DNA of 64,000 nt from Begonia masoniana (lineage: Eukaryota > Streptophyta > Magnoliopsida > Cucurbitales > Begoniaceae), in contig CM039502.1 of the NCBI GenBank assembly GCA_022432975.1, positions 3,586,375 through 3,650,374 of the forward strand, read 5' to 3'. The notes beneath the pieces are model-generated. The model saw only the letters and a program-made list of their open reading frames with translations, was not told the origin of the DNA and did no database searches. Position numbers and translations under genes: made by a program. This document shows positions 24,101 through 36,100 of this stretch, one piece after another; the stretch's first letter is position 1, and every line of letters begins with the position of its first letter.

Positions 24101-27100
24101 AACGGTTTTTGGATGCCTTTCAAGTTACTGGAGGCTTACCTGATCATTATCTGATCACCATTATATTAAGTTGGCCAGGCACTTGCAACTATAAAAAAAA
24201 TATGCAGCAAACATGCGCTTGAAATGGTGTCAGCAATTGGCTTGTGTATTTTGTCTCTTTGAACTTTCATTTCTCATATTCTTTTTCTTATTTATATTTC
24301 CTCTTTGCCTATTGTTGTTGTATGGGGAAATGCAGGTAAAAGAATCAAAAGAGATGGCTATGAGCGTGCTTAATCAGTTTCAATTTACTGGGCCACAAGA
24401 TTTAATTCATGACAACGATTCAGGCTCTCAGCAAACCAGTGAGGGTGAACATTTACCTTTTATTTCCCTCTTGCAGTTTGTGAGCGAAATTTACCAGGTA
24501 AATTTAGAAAAGCTCTAGTAGTCATTTAGTTAATGAGTAGATAGAATCATATTCTGGAGCGGAATCGTAGAGAGTACTGCCTGATCATTTCTACGAATTT
24601 AAAGCCCCAATTAGTATTCTTTTTTTATTATTCATTTTGAAAAAAATGTTTCTCTTCTTTATTTGTATAATTACATTGTTGCATTAATAGAATGATGAGG
24701 AGAAAAGTTAATGCAATATCCATAGTACTTATTCTGGAAAGGTAGTTTTTTGGTGTTATTATGTGATTTATACCCAGCTGATTATACTTATATAGCTGCT
24801 CTTATTGCTGGAATAATCCTTATTTTCTATTATTTTTATCAGTGTTAGGGCTAAAAGAAGCTACACCTCAATTTACTTTACACGTTTTGTATGAATTTTT
24901 CTTCTTCTTCTTAGTTTGTTCAAACTGATAGTTGCAGTGAAAAGAATTTTTAGAACAACTTTATGGTATTTGTAAGATCTATTACAAGTGGTAGAACTTT
25001 TTAGTATTTTATTATTTTTGAGAATTAGCTCTGACATTATCTGTAGTGATGTGTCTAGTGTATGTGGAATGTTAGTGACCTTTAAATCTTATTTTCTATC
25101 AGAAGGAACCAGAGTTGTTATTGGACAACGAAGGGTTGTGGACTTTTGTAAATTTTGCTGGTGAGGATCATACTAACTTTCGAACACTAGTGGCATTCTT
25201 GGATATGCTTAGTACCTTGGTAAGTGATGGACTGCTGAAAACTTCAATATCTGAGTCTATTCCTTGTACCATAACTGGATGCATATCTCTTATAGGCTTC
25301 CAGTGAAGATGGTGCTTTGAAGGTCTTTGAGTTGCTTCAGGGTAAAGTGTTCAGGTCTGTTGGATGGAGTACTTTATTTGATTGTTTATCTATTTATGAT
25401 GAGAAATTTAAACAATCCCTTCAAGTTGCGGGAAGTATTTTACCAGAGTTCCAAGAGGGTGATGCCAGAGCACTAGCTGCATATTTGAAGGTTCTTCAGA
25501 AGGTATGTTTCTTCGCATTCATTTATTTTTCTACATTCAAATTTTTCTTGAGGTTATTTATAAGGTCTGTTTAGTGATTACATCACACTATTATATTCAT
25601 GTCTTTAGAATTTTTTCTTTCAATTTAAATTCTTCTATTATGAGAAGGATTATTAGCCTAGGATAGTCATTGTTTTTTAGAATTTATTTTTCAATTATGT
25701 CCTTTTCAGTGCAAGGATGATTATTAATTTAGTCGATTTGCAGATTGTTTCACATTTCTGGATTACTAGTATTTTGCTGAAAAATTGTTGATATAGCTGC
25801 TTGCATAGACTGGTCTTTAACTAATTTTCTTTTCTTTTATTTATTAACGTGCTGTTGTGTTAGTGATTGTCCATAATAAATTTTCGTTCAATGAGTTTCA
25901 GGTTATGGAAAATGGGAATATTATTGAAAGAAAGAAGTGGTTTCCTGACATTGAACCTTTGTTCAAACTTCTAAGCTACGAAAATGTGCCACCTTATCTG
26001 AAGGTTGATGGCTGCTGGTTTTATTTTTATTAAAAAAACTGTAATACGGTATTGTTGGTGCTTGTTTTGAAGTTTCAAAGATTGAACTGCCTGTTTTATT
26101 GATTAAAGATCTTGCCTGCTGAATTAGGGTGCTTTGCGGAATGCAATTGCAACTTTCATTCAAGTTTCTCCAACTATGAAAGCTACCATTTGGAGCTATC
26201 TGGAGCAGTATGATCTACCAGTAGTTGTTGGATCGAATCTTGTGAATGTTGCACAGCCAACAACAACCCAGGTAAGCATTTGTTTTTTGGCAGATTTATC
26301 ATTTTTAGGACATGATACTGTGTTGAACTTTGATTTGACCATACCATTATTCCTCTGTATTACTTGCAAAACCTTGCACTAATAAGAAAAGAGTGTGAAA
26401 TGCTCATTTAGTTTTGACCGTTGAGGTGTGTGAAATGCTCATTTAGTTTTGACCGTTGAGGTACATTATGATCTGTTTTTGATTAGTTCTTATGATGTCA
26501 AGTGAATATTTGTCGCAATTTTGTGTTGTTAAGTTTCTTAGCTGCTTTTTTAGCTTACAAAAATCTTTGGATTTTTTCTTGCTGTAGTGCGAGTCTCGTA
26601 AAGAAGCCTTGTTTTGTCTATGGACCTTGTATTTGATATGCAGTTGGTATTGGAGTAACATAGTTTATTTTGCATTTGTTACAAGTAATCATGATGTTTA
26701 GGAATTTGGCAGATTTATGATATGCAATTTGAATTGAATGAAATTGAAGCAAGACAAGAGCGATATCCTTCAACGATATCTTTCCTTAACTTGTTAAATA
26801 CTCTTATTGCCGAAGACAGAGATCTAAGCGATCGAGGTCAAAGGTAAAGATCTATAATAATTTATTTCTTCAGACACACGTACTGAGTTGAAGGGCTTTC
26901 TTTGGCTTGCAGATATGTTGGCATCTTTAAATTTGTATATGATCATGTTTTTGGACCATTCCCTCAAAGAGCCTATGCAGATCCTTGTGAAAAATGGCAT
27001 CTGGTTGTTGCGTGTCTTCAACATTTTCATATGTGAGTGAATGCATAGATGCAAAGCTCCAATATTTTAGATTGATTATCGTTTTTGTGCCTTCTATTTT

Positions 27101-30100
27101 GTGTCATTTGGAGGTTATTTTGTATTTCAATCCTTTTTTTTTTCCTCTGAAAAGATATTTGGCAGGTTAGAAGCTTATTTTGGGTTGGTTTTTCTTGGTA
27201 AATTATTTTGATTTGGTTTAACTCACTGATCCATATATTTTTTTGTTGACATTTGTGATCTTTCCTGCTGTGGTATGTGTAGAAGTTTTGCATTTTGTCT
27301 TAATATTTTAAAATCATGTACATCACGACACAACAAAAAGTGATATTCGTTATACTATCTTTCTTCTAGGATTTTGAGGATGTATGACATAAAAGATGAA
27401 GATGTCGATGTTATTGTTGACCAATTGCAACTTTCCACAGTGGCGCAACAATCCCATCTAAAAGTTGCGGCTACCAGTTTGGAGTTACTAAAGGTATGTG
27501 TTGAGATTGGCTACTTACTAAGTTATGTGTAGATAACTAGAGTTATTAGGTTCCTCTTATTTATAGAGATTATAATTGTATCTATATATGTATATTTATT
27601 TTATTTCTAATTTAGTTTATTATTTTTATTTCTTACTAGGTTCTATTCATGTAGATATACTCTTAATACACGAGTAAGGCAATTAAGCTCTATTATAGTA
27701 TCAGAGCTAGGGTTAAGATCAATTCTTCTTCACAGAAATTGGCTCTAGCTGAAAACCTAGCTGCCGTCCGACGAGCCATCTCCAGTCGGCGACAGCGACA
27801 GTGAGCCATCCTGAGTCGCGCGGCTCTGTCAGCCTCCGGCCGGCTCTGTCATCTCCAGTTGCATCCGCGGCTTTGTCATCTCCAGTTGCGTCCGACGAGC
27901 CATCTCCAGTCGCGCGGCTTTGTCATCTCCAGTTGCGTCCGACGAGCCATCTCCAGTCGCGCGGCTTTGTCATCTCCAGTTGCGTCCGACGAGCCATCTC
28001 CAGTTGCGTCCGACGAGCCATCTCCAGTCGCGCGGCTTTGTCATCTCCAGTTGCGTCCGACGAGCCATCTCCAGTCGCGCGGCTTTGTCATCTCCAGTCG
28101 CGCGGCTTTGTCATCTCCAGTTGCGTCCGACGAGCCATCTCCAGTCGCGCGGCTTTGTCATCTCCAGTTGCGTCCGACGAGCCATCTCCAGTCGCGCGGC
28201 TTTGTCATCTCCAGTTGCGTCCGACGAGCCATCTCCAGTTGCGTCCGACGAGCCATCTCCAGTTGCGTCCGACGAGCCATCTCCAGTCGCGCGGCTTTGT
28301 CATCTCCAGTTGCGTCCGACGAGCCATCTCCAGTCGCGCGGCTTTGTCATCTCCAGTTGCGTCCGACGAGCCATCTCCAGTTGCGTCCGACGAGCCATCT
28401 CCAGTCGCGCGGCTTTGTCATCTCCAGTTGCGTCCGACGAGCCATCTCCAGTTGCGTCCGACGAGCCATCTCCAGTTGCGTCCGACGAGCCATCTCCAGT
28501 TGCGTCCGACGAGCCATCTCCAGTCGCGCGGCTTTGTCATCTCCAGTTGCGTCCGACGAGCCATCTCCAGTTGCGTCCGACGAGCCATCTCCAGTTGCGT
28601 CCGACGAGCCATCTCCAGTTGCGTCCGACGAGCCATCTCCAGTTGCGTCCGACGAGCCATCTCCAGTTGCGTCCGACGAGCCATCTCCAGTTGCGTCCGA
28701 CGAGCCATCTCCAGTTGCGTCCGACGAGCCATCTCCAGTCGCGCGGCTTTGTCATCTCCAGTTGCGTCCGACGAGCCATCTCCAGTCGCGCGGCTTTGTC
28801 ATCTCCAGTTGCGTCCGACGAGCCATCTCCAGTCGCGCGGCTTTGTCATCTCCAGTCGTGCAGAAGTCCTCCTCGGTCAGCAACAGCAAGCCTTCGGCCG
28901 ACTTGGCCTTCTCCTAGGTCTGCTATTTCACAATTGCGTAGAAGTCGTTGCGCGACTGTGTTTCTTCAGTTGGTCTCTCAGCAGCTTACTGTTTGCAAAT
29001 CAGAGGTCGACATCAGAGGACTCGCGCCTCGTCTAGAAAGAGAGTGACGTGAACCAGTGTTACCTCTGCCAATTTCTCTGTGGGCGTCTTGTCTCAATTC
29101 ATTCTCCATAGCATAACAACATTTGGGCACCAACTCCACTGGTGATTTAATCACAATTTCACTATAACTTCTCATAAGTTAAATGGGGGTAACTTTCTTC
29201 AATGGTCTCAGTCCGTCAAACTCTTCGTTTAAGAAAAGGGCAAATTTGGATATCTCTCCGGATCTACGGATGAAGCCTGAAGATGAAGGTGAGAGCTACG
29301 ACAGGTGGGAGGTGAATTCGATGGAGCTAGATATTAGTCAGACCTATTTATTTTTTCCAACCGCGAATGTGATCTGGGAGGCTGTGAAGGAGACCTACTC
29401 AAATTTTGGGAATGTAGGGCAGCTTTATGAGATCAAGACCCAATTGAGGAAGGCCAAACAAGGAGAGAAGAGTGTAACTCAATACTACACCGACCTCAAG
29501 ACTCTATGGCTCAAGTATGATTTGTTCTGTGATTACAAGTGAAACTGTGCAGAGGACAGTGCCTTATTTAAGAAATCCGTCAAGAAAGAGAGGGTATTCA
29601 AGTTCCTAGTAGGCCTAAATAAGGACTTGGATGAAGTGCGAGGACGGATACTTGGTCGAGATCCACTCCCAAGTACTCGTGAGGTGTTTGCTGAAGTTCG
29701 CAGAGAGGAAAGTCTTCGACAGTTAATGCTCGGTCATGAGTCAATCCTTCCTACAGCAGAGACCTCAGCCTTGATGACCACTAAGACAGATCATATCACA
29801 CAGAAGTATCATAAGCGCTCAGATCGACCAGTCTGGGATTTCTGTCATAAACTCGGGCACATTAAAGCTAAATGTTGCAAGCTACATGACAAGCCTGCAA
29901 ATTGCACTCCAACCAACAAATTCTCTTGTGACAACAAAGGAGGCTTCCGAGCCTCACACGAAGAACCAGTCATCTAGTGACAATTCTTTCTTCAACAAGG
30001 AAAACTTAGAACAATTGTATCGCTTATGAATTTCACATCAGTCTCCCAATACAACATCTAATCCATCATCTTCCCTAGCACAAAAAGGTGATCATGCAGC

Positions 30101-33100
30101 AGTTTTTTGTGGCACACTAGATAAATTTGACCCCTGGATCATTAATTCTGGGGCTACTAATCATATGACAGGTTCTTCTCATATGTTTTCAACCTATTTT
30201 CTTTGTCCTGAAAATCAAAAAGTCAAAATTGCATATGGTTCAATGTCTGCTTTTGCTGGGAAAGGTTTTATTATTGTCTCACCTTCTCTAACCTTAAACA
30301 ATGTCCTTCATGTACCCAAATTATCTTGTAACCTAATGTCTGTCAGCAAAATAAATCTTGATTCTAATTGTCTCATCAAATTTGTGTCTACTGGGTGTGT
30401 TTTTTAGGATCAATGCTCGGAGAAGATGATTGGCAATGCTAATGAAAATGGTGGTCTTTACTACTTTGTCTCAGATAACCTTTCGAGTAAACAAGTTCAA
30501 AAACCATGTTCCTTTAGCTTTTTATTTTTAGAAAATGAAATAATGTTATGGCATTATAGACTTGGTCATCTTAGCTTTGGTTATTTGAAATATTTATTTC
30601 ATATTTTATTCAAGAATAAAGATGTTGGTTCTTTTCCATGTGAGATTTGTCAATTTGGTAAACATAAGAGATCTTTTATCCTACTTTAGCATACATGCCA
30701 TCTAAACCATTTTCTCTCATTCATAGTGACATGTAGGGACCATCTAGGTTAGAAATGTGTCTGACATTAGATAGTTTATTACTTTTATTGATGATCATAC
30801 AAGAAACACATAGATTTATCTTCTTAAAAAAAAATCTGAGGCTGCTGAAACTTTCAAAAATTTTAACTCTATGACTAAAACACAATTTCAGTCTCAAATT
30901 CAAGTTTTTAGAATTAATAATAGAAGAGATTATTTTAACAACATTCTTGGTAAGTTTCTAGTAGAACAAGGTATTATTCGTCATAGTTCGTGTATTGATA
31001 TTACCCCAACAAAATGAAATTATCGAAAGAAAAAATCGACATCTATTAGAGGTAGCTCGAGCTGTCATGTTTTCTATGAATGTACCTAGAAGATTTGGGG
31101 GAGGCCATACTTAATGACTGCATACCTAATTAATAAGATGCCAAACAAAGTGCTAAACTATCAAACCCCCTTAAAAACTTTACAATCATATTTTCCTCAC
31201 AACAGATCTTTCACTCACTTATCACTTAAAGTTTTTTATTGTACTAGTTTTGTTCACATTTATGATCATAATCGATATAAATTAAATCCTAGGGCAACTA
31301 AATATATTTTCTTAGATTTTTCACATACTAAAAAATGATACAAATGTTTTGATATTAACTCATGTAAAATGTATGTTAGTTTGGATCTCACATTTTTTTT
31401 AAAACAAACTTTTTTTTGAAAAAACTTCTCTTCATGGGGAGAATAGGGAAACGAGTGAAGATAAGTTTTGGGAAACCATTGTTATGCCCACTCTTGTTCT
31501 TAATTATGACCAAAACAGGACAACAAATGTGGAACCTGCAGTGATTATTGTTTCTACACCAATAAAAGGGTCAGAAACTGTGAGTAATGTGGCTCCCACC
31601 TCTGAACTTCGTGTTTACTAGAGAATGAAAGAAAAACAATGTATTGATTCGTTGCCAACTCCAACAGTGCTACCATCTGAACCAAGCATTGAACCAAGTG
31701 TTGATCCAGGTAATCTCAACTCTGTTACTACTATTCCATTTTCTCATGATCCAATTCTAGAGCCTAACCACGGTAATCATGTTACAATCCCTGAACCAAA
31801 CCTAAGTGATCTTATTGAACCCATTGCTCTTAGGAAAGGTGTACGTGAGTGTACCAAAATATTCTATTGCTCGTCATGTGTCATATCATAAACTATCACC
31901 TAGTCTTAGAGTTTTTACCACTAGCATTATTGATGATAAAATCCCAAAAAAGATACAAGAAATACTGAGTATTCCAAAGTGGAGGGAGACTGTTCTAGAA
32001 GAAATGAGAGCATTGAAGAATAATGAAACTTGGGAGGTGACAAAGCTTCCAAAAAGAAAATACCTCGTTGGCAGCACGTGGATTTTCACAATCAAGTATA
32101 ACTCTGATAGCTCGATAGAAAAATATAAAGCTAGGCTTGTAGCTCGAGGGTTTACTCAAACCTATGACTTAGATTATGAGGAAACATTTGCTCCAGTTTT
32201 CAAACTCAACACTGTCAGGGTTTTATTTTCACTAGTTGCGAATCTGGATGAGCTTCTTTTACAGTATGATATTCGAAATGCATTTCTTAATGGTGATTTA
32301 GAAGAAGAGGTGTTCATGCAAGTGCCTCCAGGTTTTGATAATGCGAGTGTTGCAGGGAAGGTTTGCAGACTAAGGAAGTCCTTATATGGCCTCAAGCAAT
32401 CCCCTCGTGCATGGTTTGCGAGGTTTTGCAAGGGTTGTCAAGGAGCATGACTATTCTCAAGTTCAATCGGATCATACTCTATTCTATAAACACACTACAA
32501 TAGGTAAAATTGTTATTCTAATTGGGTATGTGGATGATATTGTAATGACAGAAAACGATGAGATAAATTTAGCAACATTGAAGAAGCTTCTAACTCATCA
32601 GTTTGAACTTAAGGGCTTGGGAAATCTCAAGTTCTTTCTAAGTATGGAAGTAGCTAGATCAAATAGTGGAATTGCTATATCTCAGAGTAAATATGTGCTC
32701 GATCTCCTCAAAGAAACAGGTCTCCTAGGATGCAAGTCTGTCTCAACACCTATTGATCCTAATCATAAGCTCGATCGAAGTAAAAATGAGGTTCCTGTGG
32801 ACAAAGTCAGATATCAGAAACTGATTTACTTAGCTCATACAAGATCTGATATTGCATTTGTTCTAGGCCTAGTAAGTCAGTTCATGTATTGTCCAGCTGA
32901 AGATCACCTCAAGGACTGTCTATAGAATTCTACACCTATCTCAAAGGAAGCCCAGTCAAAAGCATTATGTTAAGAAAAACTCAAAAGAGACAAATTGAAG
33001 TGTTTATAGATGCTGAGTGGGCAGGATCTCTAATTGACAAGAGGTCTACATTAGGCTATTGCACGTTTGTATGAGACAACCTTGTGACATGGAGGAGTAA

Positions 33101-36100
33101 AAAACAAGATGTTGTGGCAAGGAGCAGTGCCGAAGCTGAGTTCAGAGCAATAACTCAAGGAGTTTGTGAAGTTATCTGGCATAGAAGTATCCTAAAAGAA
33201 CTAAAGATCGAGACTGATAAGTCAATAAATTTGTTTTGTGACAACAAGTTAGCCATTAGTATTGCACATAATCTAGTACAACACGACAAAACAAAGCATG
33301 TGGAGATTGATCGTCATTTCATCAAAGAAAGACTCGACAGAAGAGAAATTTGTATGCTATATGTTCCATCATCTAAACAATTAGCAGATATTCTACACAA
33401 AAAGGGCCTACAAGCAAGTGTTTGAAGATTTTCTAGTTAAACTTGACATGGTTGACATATTTGCTCCAGCTTGAGGGAGAGTGTTGAGATATACTACTGA
33501 CTAATTATTGAGTAGATAAATTAGAGTTATTAGGTGTCCTTTGTTTATAGAATTTAATTTTATCTATACATGTGTATTTATTTTATTTTCTAGATTAGTT
33601 TAGTTGTTTCTATTTTCTATGCATTAATTTAGGTCTGTATATACATATATTTTTACCTCATGAATAGAAAGTTGAGTAGTTCTCCAATATTTTTTCTTTT
33701 GCTTTTGTTAATTAGAGTACTTGATGTATGTTTTTCTTTCTCGTATTTTGAATATATCAGTTTGATTTTGCATCAAACTCCTTGAACTTGATAAAAGTTT
33801 TATGATTTACAATATAAATGTGCACTCTTGTAGGATTTTATGAGTGGAAAAACTGGTTTCCGAAATATTATGGATATTATTCTCCATGGTGTCAATTTCA
33901 TCATAGCAGAGCGGACTAGTCAAATTTATGGCCGGCTTCTTGAAAAGGCAGTCCAACTTTCATTGGAAATTATAATCCTTGTATTTGAGAAGGATTTACT
34001 TGTTGCTGATTATTGGCGCCCTTTTTATCAGGTAATATTTTATTATATTTATATATCATATGAGGATTTGTGTTGATTCTGTGTATATGGTCACAACTAT
34101 TCTCTTTTTAGTCCAATAATCTAACGTGTTTCTGTTAAGAAATATGTAAATGAATAAATTTTCTCAACTGACTGTTCAAGTTTGAGTTTTTCAATAATTT
34201 GTCATGGTATTATAGGCAGATGTTCCAAATTCGAATTTGATAAATTGCCAATGCGTTTAAAAGGTTAAGTTTTAGGTATGAAAATAGTTTATTCATCTAT
34301 ATATTTCTTTAGCTTTCCTCCTCACATATAGGATAATTTCTTTTTTATTGGTTCCTACGTGTAGACCTTTTTGAAATAGGCTTAAGTTTTTATTTTTACT
34401 ATGGCAAAGAAATTTTCAGAAAATTTGGCTACAAGAGATTTGGTTTCTTAAGTAGACACAATTTTATTGGACAGGAGTAGACCACTAGAGAGTCACTGCG
34501 AGCTTAAGATTTTCACTTTTAGTAGCCTCAATAGGGTGACACATTTTTGCATTCTAGTGGTCATATAGTTGGATAGTCACTAGAGATTGAACACGGTAGC
34601 AAGCTTAGACCTTGCGCCACGCTGAGGAGAGGGATTCTATTATAATGCATATTACGGTGATTTAGGCATGAACGACGTCCAATTTAAAAAAATTGAAGCT
34701 GTTGGAGAGCAACAACCATTTGAGTGTATCAAAGTATGAAGGCAACAAGCACTTGAGACAGTTTTCGACAAATCTTTCAAAATTGAAATTATCAAGATTT
34801 GCCTAATGACAAGACTATCACAATGGCCATCTATTTGATTTGTGTTGTGGCCCCAAATCCCAAATACATCCTTCTTGAAGGCCATGTCCAAAGTCTTTGT
34901 CACCCTATTGTATGGGAATAGAGATTCGTAAAAGCTTGCAAATGGTTTAGGTATATCTTATCCTGATAAAAAAATTTCGAAGGAATATATAAATTTGTTG
35001 AAAGATGTCACGTATGACCTTCAATTATTGGGTACAACAACAAGAAGATCTTTTCTTTTGCCATCCGCTTAAGTTCTGGAGTTTGGTTCTTCTTCTTACA
35101 TGGGGGCTCAAATCTACAACAAACTAATGGAGTTTATACAAATCCAATACAGGGAGAGATGTTATGAAAATGTTTTGTCATCGAATATGTACAATATGAA
35201 ACTCATAAAATTGTTGGTAACTTATCATAATATCAGAGTAACAAATCGCTAGTTTTTAATATTATAAATTAAATTTTTAAGATTGCTGGTAACTTATGAT
35301 TTTTTGTGTGCAATGCATATATAGCCAAGTATTCTTGACAGATCATGAGTTTAACCAAACATGATAACTGATGTGCATGACTTAATTCAATCGTTATTTT
35401 TCTCGTTTTCTTTTGGCTCTAGTCCCTTTCTGGAAATGAGATGTTTTCGGATGTCTGGGTTCATATTGTTGAATACTATCATGTTATTTAGGAATATGAT
35501 TTATACCATTATTTAACTTTTAGTTTGTGCTATTAATTTATGTTGCCTTGTTATTCCTCATTGCGATATAGAAATATGAAATGACTAAAATATTGTAGGT
35601 AATGTAATTGTCTTTATATATTGATTACATGCACTGCACGTATTTGCAATCAAATGTTTATTTTTTTTGTTTTACTTTTTCTTTTTTTTCAAGAATGTAG
35701 TGAATGATGTTGGGCGATATGAAAAGTCTAAATCTTGTTTTTCCTGGAACCGTGGCGATGGGTTGATAATGGATATGTATGGAAGCTTATTTTCACGTGT
35801 CTCTTGTTGAACTTTTGGTTAAAGAGTAATTGTTGAAGTCTTTGTTGAGGACTCTATAGTTCTTGCAATTTTGTGTGGTAGAATTCTTTTGTGCCTGATG
35901 TCATCATGTCTCCTTACGAATTCCTAATTTATATTTATCTAATTTGTGACGTTTGTAGATTTCTTTTGTGTTAAATATTATGAGTGTACAATGTGGTGGG
36001 GAATCACATAGTGATCTGCAAAAAATTTTGTGACTTGTACCGTTTTGGGAATTGAACTTAATTCCAATTATTATTCTGAGTTAATTCCTTATAGCATCAA

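Larger units (their letters stand above)
27499..33689 (+). mobile_element. Degenerate Copia LTR retrotransposon in NUP205 intron 18
   Basis: The 6.2-kb element lies in the gene's orientation. Its 5' LTR is 27499-27695, the primer site TAGTATCAGAGCTAGGG starts at 27696 (one base off the initiator tRNA-Met consensus), a polypurine-like GAGGGAGAG ends at 33481, and the 3' LTR is 33482-33689. Domain order is Gag, protease, integrase, RT, RNase H, which is the Copia order. The LTRs are clearly diverged and the frames carry many stops and shifts, so it is old and immobile. It begins five bases inside the intron donor (AAG|GTATG|TG...). A 970-bp minisatellite sits in its leader. No convincing target-site duplication was found. 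Confidence 0.9.

Noticed and set aside
27801..29047. Three overlapping 350-410 codon frames and matching reverse frames
   Set aside because: They are produced by the stop-free minisatellite; all frames show simple repeats and none has a conserved domain.
33726..33730. GTATG as target duplication for the NUP205-intron Copia
   Set aside because: It lies about 36 bp beyond the apparent LTR end and the intervening bases do not match the 5' LTR end, so chance is likely.
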